Shown here one piece after another: positions 32,797-45,006 of a stretch of 64,000 nucleotides of DNA; position 1 is the first letter of the stretch; every line of letters starts with the position of its first letter. Under the pieces are notes generated by a model. It saw nothing but the letters and a program-made list of their open reading frames with translations. It made no database searches and was not told the origin of the DNA. Made by a program: the position numbers and the translations under genes. The DNA lies in assembly GCF_050624435.1 (NCBI RefSeq), contig NC_134547.1, forward strand, positions 31,927,419-31,991,418, in the 5' to 3' direction. Source of the DNA: Tenrec ecaudatus (lineage: Eukaryota; Chordata; Mammalia; Afrosoricida; Tenrecidae).

Positions 32797-33117
32797 CTAA
32801 GAAGGTCTCCATTAAAATGCTCGCTGCCTGACAGTATGGATTGCAGAAGGGGCCATCCGTGATTGTCCTGAACTTGACTTCTTTCTAGGCGCAGCAGCTA
32901 GACCAGGAACATCAACCAGCCTGCAGCTGCCTCTGGAGGCCCAGGAAAGCGTGGGTCAGACTCCCTCTGTCTCTGCAAAGAAAATGAGCCCGCAGGTCCC
33001 AACAGAGCACGCTGCCCAGAGACGCTCCAGACAGCTCGCGAGCTTTTTCTCATGGCCACGGGGGGCTTGGGGGCAGGGAGTGCAATGCAGTCCCCTGGAT
33101 CATCACACCCAGCAAAT
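32797..33117. other. Unassigned sequence
   Basis: Nothing recognised. Confidence 0.45.
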
Positions 33118-33272
33118 GCCAACCCCAGACCCTACTACCATGGAGGAATTCTGACTCATGCCAACCCTACACAGGGCTTCAGAGACAGAAACCTCATCCT
33201 TCTCCCTTGGAATGGTTGGTGGGTTTGAACCGCTGACCTTGTAGTAACAGCCCAATGGGTTCACCCCCAGCA
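33118..33272 (-). repeat. AfroSINE-like SINE, minus strand
   Basis: ATTCTGACTCATGCCAACCC, CTCATCCTTCTCCCTTGGAA and GGTGGGTTTGAACCGCTGAC are the reversed tail, middle and B-box region. Confidence 0.85.
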
Positions 33273-33889
33273 CCTCCAGAGTTTTGTAGGCAAGTGCAGG
33301 GTATGTTCATTGCCACTCCACCAACAGAACAGAGATGAGCTATTGCTAAGCCAGATCCAAATCTCTGGAGCTGTTAGGGCTAATGGCATCCAGAGCCTAA
33401 ATGGACTGTCCAGTTCCTAACGGCGGGACAAAGGGATTCCAAGATCAAGAGGGGACATCTTGGATAGTTCTAGCAGGGGAGGACAAATGGCCCCAAAGAC
33501 CCTTGTTTACGGAGAGGACACATGTTCGGGAAAGACCCACCTGCAGAAAAGGGCTTCTTGCTTGGGAAGCTGGATGGACAGATTCCAGGGGCTTCCGCAA
33601 AGGCACGGGCGGGCAGCAGGCAAGGCTAGTGTTTGCTCCTCATGATGGCATCACTTCTCCTTGCAACTGCTGCCTCTCCACGTCGTGTGGCTCAGCCCAG
33701 AATGCATGGAGAGCCAGGGCCCCTTTCCCACTGAGGCCCGAGCCACCATCCCAGGATGACTGGGGACAGGGTGCCTATCTGCACCAGGAGAGCTCTCCCT
33801 TGACCCCGCTCACCACCCAGGTCTCCATCCTACCTCCCAGGTGCCCTGCTTCCCCCAGCTGAGCGTGCAGAGAGCCTCCGAAGCACACT
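33273..33889. other. Unassigned unique sequence
   Basis: A plus frame at 33401-33862 is open for 153 codons but has no domain. No repeat recognised. Confidence 0.45.
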
Positions 33890-34200
33890 CTGTCTCTTGG
33901 AGATGCTACGTGACCTTTCACATCATTTCCCCCCAAAGTTAATTTCTGTGATTAATGCAAGAGACTGACACCCATAAATCTGACTGTCTGTGGGTTGGAA
34001 TCAGGAATTATTGACAGCGATGGAGCTCAAGTGCAGGGATCCAGCAGGTATGGTGCTCTGTCCATCTGAATGTTGGAATGCATATTGATTAAAATATGGC
34101 GCGCGACAGAAGCCAACATAAATCTAAACTCTATTAGATTAACATGAGCATTCAATTAACATAAAATGACAACGTAAGAGAAAAGGGCTGCGTGGCGGTC
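33890..34200. promoter_or_regulatory. Candidate conserved non-coding element
   Basis: Repeat-free, AT-rich sequence with AAGTTAATTTCTGTGATTAATG, CATATTGATTAAAATATGG and GAGCATTCAATTAACATAAAA. Two rare CpGs sit within ATGGCGCGCGAC (34096-34107). Confidence 0.42.
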
Positions 34201-35597
34201 ACCAGTAATGTTTTAGCCATAAACACAGAGAGCCTGGAGTCAGGACGCGAGCTCATGTCTGTGTCTGTCGGGGTGAGGGAGAGCGCTCCCGGGACGCTGG
34301 AAGAGACAGGCAGTCCTAGAGACAGGAGGGAAGGGCCGGGAGGTTAGCTTCCATCTTGCCAGCCCCTCCATCATAACTGGAGCCCTGATGTGGGGGTGGC
34401 TCCCATATTGAGCTGAAAAGCCCAAGGTCAGTCATTGGAACCCGCCGGCTGCCCCGTGGGAGGGAGCAGCATGCGCCTGTGGCTCCCTGAAAAACGGACA
34501 GTCGGGCAGTTGTGCTCCGTCCTTCAGGGTCTTAGTGCACCCAAACCAACTCGATGATAGGGAGTTCAGGGTTCTATTTGTTCTTCTTCCTTTTAGAGGG
34601 CTCAGCCTCCCACTCACCCCGGACCTGATGGGCACGGCATGGGGAGGAATCCTCCCACACGTGGCTTCAGCCAGCCCAAGTTCTCCAGGCCAGCATCCAG
34701 GGCTCCTCCTGGGGTCCGGCCCGCCTCGTCCCTCACCTCCCACATGGACAGACTCTGGAGGTGGGGCAGACCCAGGGTGGGAGGATGCTGGCTGCCTCCC
34801 AGGGTTGGTGGAGGACGATGTGGAAGAGCAACCACCGCAGTCCAGCCCATTCCTAGATCACAGCAGCTGTTTCTCCTGAGCTGGTGCCACCTTAGACAGC
34901 CTGGCTCTACAATGCAGTCAGACACAGCTCAGCATTTTACAGCCACCATCCCCTCCCCACCTGTTTCCGGAGGAAACGCCCCCTCCCTCCTGCAGCAGGC
35001 CAGGGTCTCTTGGGGCATCCCCAGGGGTCATGAGCCTCCCCTGGTACCTGGTCCATGTCTCTGCAGCCCACTGCTCCTCTCATGAGGCCCCCAACATCCC
35101 CTCTTGGCTGTCGGGGCCCCATCACCCTGCGGTGAGTTACAGGAAGGCCAGTGCCCTGTCACCATTTGAGAAAGGCTTCACCAAGGAGCCATTTCTATCT
35201 AGCATCCAAACGTTCATTGCCAGCTGCAGAGATCAATCACCAATTGAAGATGGATCGCTAGAGGTGCTTTCCTCTTAGAGACCCCTCTGCCAGGATCGGG
35301 CCACTGTCTCTCTCCAGCCTGGCACCTCACCTCTGTCTCTGACCTCTGCATCCACTCCATACATACCTGTCAGCCCCCCAACTATGCCAAACTCTCCCTG
35401 CCTGCAGACCACTGCCTGGCATTCCTGTGGCTAGAAAGTCCCCACCTGCCTCACTGGCAGCTGGTTCCGATGGGCCACCTCCGGGACTCAGGCTGAGCCC
35501 TGCCGTCAGCAACTTTCTTCACCCTCTGCCACAGCCTCACGCCTGAAGGAATGCCATGAGCCCAAGCACACTGATCATACTATGGGGCAGCCCCTCG
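34201..35597. other. Unassigned sequence, possible L2/MIR relic
   Basis: GC-rich unique sequence. The part 35290-35560, with ACTCTCCCTGCCTGCAGACC and GGCATTCCTGTGGCTAGAAA, loosely resembles the reversed 3' end of an ancient L2 LINE. The match is weak. Confidence 0.35.
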
Positions 35598-35800
35598 GAG
35601 GAGTCCTTGTGGCAGAGTGGGCTGTACACGGGGCTGCAACCCGTAAGGTCGGCAGTTCTAAACCACCAGCCTCTCCTCTGGTGGAAGATGAGATTTTCCA
35701 ATCACATAAAGAGTTTGTCTGAGAAACCCACAGGGGGCAGTTCTGCCCTGTCCTACAGGGCCGCTATGAGTTGGGATTGACTTGAGCTGGGAGCGGGCTG
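35598..35800 (+). repeat. AfroSINE-like SINE
   Basis: Start GGAGTCCTTGTGGCAGAG, promoter part AACCCGTAAGGTCGGCAGTT, middle GAAACCCACAGGGGGCAGTTC, and tail AGGGCCGCTATGAGTTGGG. Close to full length. Confidence 0.88.
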
Positions 35801-35827
35801 TTCACCGAGCCTCCCAGTGGGGCCCGG

Positions 35828-35878
35828 CAGGGCTGGCAGGGCTGGCAGGGCTGGCAGGGCTGGCAGGGCTGGCAGGGC
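35828..35878. repeat. 9-bp tandem repeat (CAGGGCTGG)5.7
   Basis: Five perfect units plus a partial one. It begins 28 bp after the AfroSINE end. Confidence 0.97.
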
Positions 35879-35880
35879 AA

Positions 35881-38109
35881 TAACCCGGGGAAGAAGCTTG
35901 GACGTTTAGTTGCTTCTCAGGGCTTATTAGGCATCGTGCTACGCATGTGTGTGTGTGTGTGGGGGGGGTTCTCATGCAGCCCACCCCACAGCCCTAACCA
36001 GGGGCCATAATCACCCATGTGCCAATCGTAGGCGGGCAGTGGGGCCCAGCGTTTGGCATAACTTTCCCTGGACGCAGAGCCTGACTGCCTCCACAGAGCA
36101 GCTGCCCCAGCTGGTTCCCACTCAGGGCACCCATGTGGGGAGCCGAGCTCTGGCCTCAGGTCTTCGGGGGCTGGCTTTTCCAAAGTGGATTGGCCGGCCA
36201 GCTTTCTGAGGTGGAATGGCCACTTCTCCATTAGCAGCCAGACTCCTGGGGCAAGGAGCAGATGAGCAAATGACTGGACTTGGGCGTGGGTCTGGGTGGC
36301 CCTGACCCAGCCTTGCACCCACGTGCCTCTGGCATCGTCAGAGAGAAGCAACAACTGGGCCCTTACCCAATGTATCCCAGGGTAAGAACTCGGTCCCCCA
36401 CCCACCCCGCAGCACCTCGCTCCAGGGGAAATTGGACTTCTTCCCTTGAACCCACCTCCAGACACAACTTCCTCCCTGGAAGCAGCCTTCTGGGAGCCCA
36501 GAGCTGGGCCGATTTCTTCTGTGAGGCTTGGGCACCACCTGGTGGCCGTTCTAGGATTACCAGCATTTTCTTCCCTGACCTGGGAAAGCCCCGGCTCAAG
36601 GGTCCCCAGCCTCCCTTGGGCCTTGGCCTTCCGTTTTCCAATCACTGGATTCAAAGGCTGGGTCCCAGAGATGCTGACCTCGGGCAGAGAGAATGTGGTG
36701 AAAGTGTCTGAGGGAGGGGGCATGGGTGGCAGCCCTCAGGGAGCATCTGCATAGGGTGGCCGAGCAGGGGTCCTGTTGGGGGGGTGGGAGAAGAATAGCA
36801 ATGGGAAGCAGACAGAAAAGAAAGTGCTTCCTCCCTGAGTATCTACCCCTCCTCTTTGTAACGTGGGGCCACAGTGATTCAGACCCCACAGAGTTTGAGG
36901 AGCCGGCCCAGTGCTGGGCCACCATGTGGTCAACTGGGCGTGCTGGATGGTCGTCAGGAGTTTTATACTTGCATTCCAAACTCCAAAACTCGCTGCCAGC
37001 CAGTCAATGCTGACTCACAGAACTGCCTGCGTGGGTTCCCAACACGGCGTCAATGAATACGTCAGCCTGCTTTGAGTCCAGCCAGGCTTTCCTGGCAGGC
37101 GAACATTCTGGGTATCAGGTGGATGTAATGCTTACCATTTAGTTGAGAAAGCTTAACATATGGAAACATTTCATTTCCTCCTATTTAAATTTTAAAAAGA
37201 GGCTAGCACTAAGCCTAGCTAAAAGTCAGTCTTAGGGTATCATTTTCTGTACAGTCATTTCCAGTTACTTCGATTCATTTAATACAAACCTGGGGGAGGG
37301 GGAGAAATTAGTGAGCCTAAAGCCTGAAAACCCAAGGCCAAAGCTACTGAGGCGATCCTGTGTATGTACGTCTACAAGAACCCCATAGGGTCTCCACGGC
37401 TCCCCTCTTTCCAGAGGGGAGCATAATGGAATGCATGATGCCCTGGAGGTAGAAAACAGAGGGGAAAACATGCTTAGCATTTCTGAAACTGGAAGAAGGA
37501 AAGGGAAAATTCAAGGGTTGAAGGTCTTTAGGGGGAAGATATTAAACAAGGCTCCATCAAAAGAAGATGTAAGGACTATCCAAGGTCACTGTCCCCCCAA
37601 AAAAACCAGTCCAGTCATCTCAGGAGGGAGAATATGATCAAGAACATTTGTCCAGAGGGAAGGAATCCAAGCTGGACTGAAGGCAACAGCAACAAGCAAG
37701 GCTCTAGGGACTGTCTTAGTGAGGTGCTTCCACAGAGAGATGTAACACTGCTAAGAAAGACAGCTGCCACGGCCAACGGACTGGAAGTGACCCCTTCCTT
37801 GGCCTCTCAAAAAGATAGGGGGTGGGGCAAGTGAAATGATCGAGCAACATCATTGATGGAACATGTAAGTCAAATGTTGCTGAAGATGCTTCAAAATCAG
37901 TTCAGCAGTCTATAGGCAGGGAATTGCCAAAGCCTCGCGGAGGATACGCAGGATGATGTTATAGGCATCTTGGCTCAAAACAGAATAGCAGCAAGGTGTT
38001 TGCCTGCTTTGCTGACGTTCAGCTGTGTGCATCATAGCAAATGATGGGAGCATTGAAAAGAAGGGGGACTCTTGAACTGAACGCTGGATTATTTTCATGT
38101 GGAATTTGT
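35881..38109. other. Unassigned sequence
   Basis: A minus frame at 35917-36723 is open for 268 codons but has no domain and GC-rich composition. A short GT/G run lies at 35946-35967. A likely AfroSINE scrap in minus orientation sits at 36976-37025 (CAGTCAATGCTGACTCACAG). The part 37420-37900 is purine-rich with several short open frames (37431-37637, 37634-37834); I could not assign it and it may be a decayed retrocopy or upstream LINE sequence. Confidence 0.4.
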
Positions 38110-38175
38110 AGCTGGGCCAAGCGGCTATTGTTGGAGCAGAAATAAAAGAGGGAGACTGTGTGGCTTAAAATCAGG

Positions 38176-38218
<43 letters not shown>

Positions 38219-38765
38219 TTGAATCCATTCATCAAATGCTGAGAAGATTCTCTGAGAAGCTGGACTGGGTACGGAAGAACTTGACAACAGGACTGGAGGA
38301 AGGCTTATTGACAACCTGCAATATGCAGATGACACAAGCGAGCTTGCTGAGAATGAAGAGACTTGAGGCATTTGCTGATGGAGATCAAGGACTGCAGCTT
38401 TCAGCGTGGCTTGTGCCTCCGCATAAAGAGCACAGAAGCACAACAGGACCAGTAAGCAAAATCATGACAATGGAGAACAGACTGTCCAGGGTTCCATTTC
38501 ACTTGGCGCCACACCCTCGCCCGTGGACGCTGCAGTCAGCAGATGAAATGGCCTATTACCCGGAGACACCTGCAGTGAAAGAGTTCACGTGCTAAAAAAT
38601 GACATAATAGAATAATAAATGGATCAAAGATGCACCTGACCCAAGGCATGCTGTTTCTCATCGGCTCACCTGCATGTGGAAGCTGAATGAACCACGCAAG
38701 GAAGAAACCATGGCACTGGAAGATGTGTAGCCAGGATGCTCCTTAGAACCGAGGATGGTTTGTGT
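38110..38765 (+). mobile_element. RTE/BovB-type LINE, reverse transcriptase to 3' part
   Basis: A frame over 38158-38595 encodes L-Q-Y-A-D-D (QYADD at 38319-38333), the reverse transcriptase catalytic box, with GAAGCTGGACTGGGTACGG upstream. Later words (GATGCACCTGACCCAAGGCA, CAGGATGCTCCTTAGAACC) match the other RTE copies. The copy ends abruptly near 38765 without the usual tail. A TG tract has expanded at 38178-38217. Confidence 0.87.
38178..38217. repeat. (TG)n microsatellite inside RTE
   Basis: About 20 TG units follow AATCAGGAAG, a place where RTE pol normally has a short GGTGTG. Confidence 0.96.
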
Positions 38766-39120
38766 GGTAGTTACACGATTTCATCACAACTTGATAAATT
38801 GTGTGAAGCGGTGCAGGCGAGCCTGTCAATCAGGTCACAGCCCGATGGTGCCTCCTGGTGGGCGTCACCTTCTCATGTGGATTCTGGGAGCTAACTTCAT
38901 CTCTCCCTGGAGGAGAGGGTGGGGTGAGGTGGGGTAGGGGTGAGATGGGGGGGGGGGCAATCCTCTCTCTGCTTGACTTTCCTATTGATAAGCCACATGG
39001 AGCCACACTGATGGCAGCCAGAGCCCTGGAGATGCGCCCAGCACCATTGGACCCACAGGACTTTTCATCCACTGGCCTCTGCTCTTCCTGCATCCAGCAT
39101 CAGCGCATGCACGGTGGGAG
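38766..39120. other. Unassigned sequence
   Basis: Contains G-rich runs (38922-38958). No gene recognised. It may belong to the interspersed repeat that follows. Confidence 0.4.
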
Positions 39121-39300
39121 TCGAAGAGGAATTTACAGACTGATACTGGACATACGGGCTAATAGTGAACTCATGGACTTGATCTGGACTGGGCTGGGAT
39201 GTCTTCTTAATGTACAATTACTCTTTGATATAAGGTTCTCTCTTACACACATCTGAGTGCCTGTTGAATTTGTTGTTCTGGTCTACCCGGACTAACATGG
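39121..39300 (+). repeat. Unclassified interspersed repeat, copy 1
   Basis: The end of this stretch (TTTGATATAAGGTTCTC, then CACACATCTGAGTG, TCTGGTCTACCCGGACTAAC) is paralleled at 52550-52635 by TTGATATAAAGTTTGTTC, ACCTATGAGTATC and CTCCAGACCAGCC. Both copies also contain a 'TGGGCTGGG.TG' word upstream. I cannot assign a class; an LTR or SINE tail is possible. Confidence 0.55.
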
Positions 39301-39542
39301 CATGCCTTTGACGCAGGATATTTGGCCCGGAGGCTAAGGACATGTGCTTAGATGGACCGGCTACAGCCTTTGTGGGCCTTTGTGGAAGCAGAGATCAGGC
39401 CAGTCCTGGCTTCCAGGATGCCACTGGACGGGCTCAACCCGCCCACCTTTAGGCTTAGCCACAAAGGGTACAATGCAACAGAGAGCATGGACGCATCTCC
39501 CGCTCTGCCCTCCCCCATTTCTGCTCAGGCAGCAGGCAGCGT
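39301..39542. other. Unassigned sequence
   Basis: Nothing recognised. Confidence 0.4.
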
Positions 39543-39665
39543 CTCAGTTTCCCCTGCCATAAAGTAGGGCTGACCACACCTGTCCAAAGGCGTAACTGAG
39601 TGCCTAGTGTAAGGAGGCTCATGACATAGGTGATCAATCAGCAGTGGCTATTGCCATCATTTTGT
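39543..39665 (+). repeat. MIR-like ancient SINE
   Basis: TCTCAGTTTCCCCTGCCATA followed by AAGTAGGGCTGACC and, at the end, AGCAGTGGCTATTGCCATCAT fits the 3' half of MIR (CAGTTTCCTCATCTGTAAAA type). Diverged. Confidence 0.6.
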
Positions 39666-41689
39666 GTTTGTTGGATTTTAATTGCTTGTCTTTGCAAATA
39701 GAGCAATTAAAATATGTCCCAACGTCCTCAGGCTGAAGCAGGGACTCTATCTCTCTAATTTCCCCCTCCAGAATGATGTGCTCCCAGAAGGACCCAGGGT
39801 TCCCCCAGGACCCACTCCTGCCCTAAGGTCCACATGCCCAGCACCTAGAGGCTCTGGGTGCATTTTAGCAGAGCAACACGGAAACCTCCGTTCCTGTGTC
39901 CAGGCTGCCATCTACTGGTAGGAGGAGGTGAGAGCAGCCAGTGCTGCTAGTATCCTCTGGAGACTGACGGAGAGAGGGCACAGAGAAATAACAGGAGAAG
40001 GGACAGGAGAGGAAGGGGGACATCTGCAAGAGTAAAGATGCCCAGCTCGCTCAGACCCTGGACTCGGAAGGAACTTTTGGGTGGCTAGCATAGGCCCTGA
40101 GCCTCCTGGGACCATGGAGTGATGGTGGGGATGGGAGTGGGGCAGGGGATGGGGCTGCTGAGACAGGTGCACAGGTAAGCAGACAGGCACACAGGTGTCT
40201 TGGGGTAGGAGAGGGAGTGACTCTTCCTTTGCCCTCTGACCTGCCAAAGTCCAGGCTGCCCCAGGCCCTCTGTCCAGCTAGGGGAGAGCTTGACTTATGC
40301 CCTGGGGCCTGGCCTGGGCATGGCCAAGATGCCTGTCCTCTATCTAAAACCACTTGGAGAGGGATTTAACTCATCCCCTTCTTGGTCACACTGCCTTGAA
40401 TCTGCAGGCTCTTGAAGACTCTTCCAAGAGACCCAGTTCCCCAGCCCCCAGGGGGTCACCCAGTCTCCAAATTGCAGCATCCAGGCGGGGAGGCCAGGGA
40501 CAGGCTGGCCCTCGCAGTCAGGCTGAGCTTCCCGAAGCCCACCCACACGGTGTGCAGACAGCTGAAGTGGCCTCCCAGGCGGCGCTGGCACGACTGCATC
40601 TCACCCGAGCCCCTGGAGGCTGCAACTCCAGAGCGGGCGAGCATCCCCTTTCTCCTGCAGAACAGCCCACCACGTGATGAATCAGTTTTTAAAATCGAGT
40701 GTAAACCTATATATATATATATATTTTAAGGTTTTCCTGTTCCGTTTACTGTCTGTTGTTCCATTTGCCATCTTCTCACCAGCAGTCAGTTTGTCAAGCG
40801 GTGCCGTCACTTGTGTGTCCCTGGGAAGGAAGAACAGTGGCCAAGACCTTTCTAATCCCAGAAGGCCTACGGAGGGGAGGGATTTCACCAGACTTTCCAG
40901 AAGAGAAAGAAGCGGCCTGATCATTTACTTCCAAAAATTAGCCCACTCCAACTTTAGGACCATAAGAGCCTGCTGCCGGGTGCTGGAAGGCACTCAACAG
41001 CCGCCTTTGGTTCAAACCGGCAGGCAGGAAGACCCCCAAGGACTGGGCAGCAGCATTTTCTGTGACCCCGCAAGACCGACCGCGCCCTCTGCACAGGTGG
41101 GTAAACAGAGGCCCAGGTGGACACTCATAGCCGGGTGGTGTCTGGCGGGATTGTTGGAGCAGGGGCTTTGAAAGCAGAAAGTGATGCCCAGCTGCGTCCA
41201 CTCCACGGGGGAGGGAGGAGACAGAGTGAGCACAATGCCCACATAGTGCTGCGCCCTGCTCCCCGCCCCCACCCCGTCTCTCCACCCTCAGATTAAAAAT
41301 GCAAACAGCTGTGTAAATCCCAGCCGTGACGTGCCAGGCACTGTGGACACCAGCGAGGTTCTCAGAGCACCACCTTTCTAAGACAGGAACTGTTCCCCCG
41401 CACGCCCCAAGGAGGCATCTGAGATTCATAGAAGGACCCAGAGCAGCCTTGGGTCAGTTCAGGCCGCCCAACTGCCCACCATGGAAGCAGCCTGGCCTGA
41501 CTCTAAGCCAAGGCTCCCCACCTTCCCCCCCCAGGCTCCAGCAGCCCAAGGTCAGGTCCATTACAGCTCAGACAACAATCACAAAGGAACAACCAACAGA
41601 GGCAGCTGCACTGGTGGGGGGGCAGGGGCGGGGGGGGGGGCGTGGAGAGAAAACACCAGCCAGAATACCTCCAGATAGTATGCTTTGCT
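39666..41689. other. Unassigned, mostly GC-rich unique sequence
   Basis: No gene recognised. A TA tract lies at 40709-40727 and a G-run at 41614-41640. Open frames (40354-40677, 40674-41171 plus; 40938-41429 minus) lack domains. Confidence 0.45.
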
Positions 41690-43480
41690 GAGACCTTCCC
41701 ATGATGGAATTAAAAAGTGGATTTTAAGTGATTTATTTTTTCAATCTGAGAATTCACACAAATGATCTCTTCTCTAGGTACATCTATCATATGATTTCCT
41801 TCACAGCTGTGAAAAAGATGCTCTTAGTGCTTTCAAAGCAGTTTTATCACAGATTAAAGAAGCCCAAGGAGAAAAAAAATTGGCAACCAGAGACAGCCAT
41901 ATGCCTACTTGACCTAGGACCCAAAACCTGTTGTTCGCTCCAGAGAGGGGATTACAGCATTACTTTTAGTAGATTGCTTTTCATATGGAAATTTCCTTTC
42001 ATAGGAAAGATCCGTCTTTAATAGCATCCTCCTAAAAACATGCCCACTTTTTAAATTCCCTGATCATGGACATATAGATTTTTATAGTGTCTGCAAGCAC
42101 ACATTCATGTTAATTTCACCATTCTCCTTTGTATTTTGTTAATGTCACAATCTGCTGTAAAACCTTGCCAAGTTTCTTAACTGTCATGTTAATTCCAAGA
42201 CCTATTCTGCACTCTTTGACATTTCAGGACAGAACAAGGCAGTAAAAATAGATTAGAAACAGCTTATAAGTATTATAAAATCTAGAACTTTGCAGATGGT
42301 GGAATTAGGTCTGCTGAATAGAATTTCAGCGACTCTGCACACAATCCTATCAGAAAAGCCTATTCATGTCTAAGGTAAATATTTGGAAGGGGTTGTCACA
42401 TGGGGGCTAGAGGAGGGTGGAGAATTTGGGAAAATGCCACAGAGACTGAGATTATTTTAAGCAACTGACTAGATGCAGAGACCCTGTCCTGGGGCAGTTC
42501 AAGTTTCAAAGGTTTTCTCCCCCATCTAAATAAAGAGCACACAATACGAGCTTGATTTTATTCCTGGTCAGTTCAAAGATCACACAAATTATTTCACGCA
42601 GGGGATTTGTCTGCATTCTCCAAAATTAAAGCAGGGCATTAATGCACTTAGATATTAAATGACATCAACGCATGCTAAAAAATGTGCATGAACAGACAGG
42701 AAATTAGACACTGTTTTCTTAAACCGATTGCTCAAGAATGCGCAGTTTAAAGGCGCACTATCCATTTCAAAGGCGAGGACCGCTGATTTCAGGAAGCTTA
42801 AAATCAGCTCTGGGAGAAGCAGGACAGAGTTAGGGTTAAATGTGTTTTTCTCCCCCGTCTCCTTTTATTTCTTTAATAAAAAAAAGAAAGAAAAAAGTCC
42901 GCTTTTCTGTAAGGAGAACTTATTATTTCCGTCATCCTTGTTGAGTTGTTGATGAATAGTTCACATCCCTTGCCAAGTCCCACCCTCTGCCCTTTTTTTT
43001 CTCTTCTAAGCCCTTTCCTCATTATTTGCTCACCCTTTTTCCCACAGCCCCGACAGGCGGCTTAAATACAACACAGTATTAACATGGGGAAATGGCTTTC
43101 AGTTCCCTATTGATCTCCTAAGACGTGATGTTGAAATGATAATTGGTACACTCCTCATTGAAAAATAAGAGAGGGAAAAACTACTTTTCAGTCACCACAG
43201 GTATTATCTAAGCTCGTGTATTCAGAGCTAACAGATACATTTATTAAAAAAAAAATACCATGCCCCATCTGCGGGGAGAGAGTGTAGTCCGCAATTCTTT
43301 TCAGCTGACATAATCCAGATTGATTCGTTCAGCAGATAAAATTCAGGCCACTTCTGCCCTTTATGGGAGCAACATAATACCAGTCTTTATTCTGTAACAA
43401 TGTAACATAATGGGATCGGAATGTGCAAAATGACTGTTCTTAAATTACTGAGCCTCACAAGGGCCCAACACAAGCTGGGG
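41690..43480. promoter_or_regulatory. Candidate conserved non-coding cluster, 1.8 kb
   Basis: This is the longest AT-rich and entirely repeat-free stretch in the window. Homeodomain, SOX or forkhead-like words recur, for example CCTTTGTATTTTGTTAATGT, ATGTTAATTCCAAG, GGCATTAATGCACTTAGATA, CTTTAATAAAAAAAAG and AGCAGATAAAATTCAGGCC. Open frames are short. Such texture in mammals is typical of enhancer clusters of developmental regulators. Decayed transposon sequence is the main alternative. Confidence 0.5.
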
Positions 43481-44953
43481 CTTCATGTAAAAAATCATTA
43501 GGCACAGATTACTAAAGTGCTCCTGCTTTAAGGAGGTCAAACTGAGCCTGTTGATGGTATTTTTCAGAACAGAAAACTCTTTGCTAATATCTTGATTATG
43601 AATGAATTCTGGGGGGCTCGTCCTGGCACCCACCACCCAGGACTGTGAGAAGCAGATCAGACTGTGCTGCTGGGAGGCTGGGGCAGGAGTTGGGAGAGGA
43701 CGGACAGACGGACGGCAGGGTCACCTATGAACTTCAGAGAAGTTCCGTGTGTCAAACCATTTCAGCTCCAAGCGGCTCAGGCAGGATCATTTTTGGATTT
43801 TTCCAGGAGTTTGGTAGTGAAGATACATCATCAAATATTTGAAATGTAATGAAGAAAAGCGTAAAGAAAAAAGTAATAAGAATTTCCCACGATCTTAAGA
43901 GTTTGAAATGATCCCTGGACATACCAAAATGTCAATCTCTGCCACCTCCCCTGTCTGACTATGCGACATAAGGATAAGTCATACATGAAGCCACGGAATC
44001 ACAGATGGCAGAGTAAAACACAAATATCACAGCAAGAAGCTGTTCTTTCTTTGGCCCAGCCCCCACGTGGACCCATTGCATCAGAAGACCGAGCTTTCCA
44101 TCTCTCTAGACAGAAATGGAAGACTTGGGAGCTGGTAGATTTAGACCGCGTCAACGTGGCCATTGTAGCCTCCTTCAGATGCTCACACCATGTTCCACGG
44201 AAAAGCTTTTAAGTCGGAGGAACAACTACGAAGTCAATGCTTCTGTGGACCCGGAGGGGGAGACTCCACCCCCTACCAGATGGATAACCGCCCATTTTAT
44301 AGCTGGCTGCCCTTCAGCCCTCGGTGACCCAGCCCCCATGCTGTAGATGCTGTTTTCCCGAGACGCTACTTAGATCACCCCAGAAGGATCCCCGTCAGAA
44401 AACCCACTAAGTGAGCCAGACTGCATCTTCTACACAGCTGTTGTAGACGACAGGAACCGAGACACACCTGTGGACTGAGCCCTAGCCCACCTGAGAGGGA
44501 GACAGCGTGCAGGGTGACTGCTGGCCCCAGGTGGTGGAGGTGGAAGCCAGTGGTCTCCCCTTCAAATCCCTAGTGTTTGAGGTTGCCCATCTCTAGGCAA
44601 GTTGAGACTCCCATGGATTTGCCTCTTTGTGTTTTCCTAGCTTTGGAAGACATGTCCTAGTTCTTCTGACATTGCCCTGCCATGCTGAATGGCTGTCACT
44701 GGATGTGGAGCCTCTTGTCTAGCCTTCATTTGTTCCTTAAACAGGATTCAGTTACTTAAGTTTCTTAATCTGTATAACTGAACAGCTCATGTATTTTAGT
44801 CTAAAAAACCTTCCCATATAAGAATCTTTCCCTTATCCCAATAGTATTTTAAATCCTGTTCCATTGGCTAGTTTAACAATAATATTAGAATTACCAAAGG
44901 CACCATGGAGCTTATTTATATTATCACTCAAAAAGCTGATAATACTTTGTGTG
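43481..44953. other. Unassigned unique sequence
   Basis: The first 400 bp continues the AT-rich texture (TTTTCAGAACAGAAAACTC near 43561; TCATCAAATATTTGAAATG near 43829). The rest is unremarkable. Small open frames (43961-44346) have no domain. Confidence 0.45.
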
Positions 44954-44954
44954 T

Positions 44955-45006
<52 letters not shown>
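44954..45006. repeat. (TAGA)n tetranucleotide microsatellite
   Basis: About 13 perfect TAGA units after TTGTGTG. Confidence 0.97.

Noticed and set aside
35917..36723. 268-codon minus-strand frame
   Set aside because: GC-rich sequence with overlapping frames on the other strand, no domain, and no codon pattern suggesting selection.
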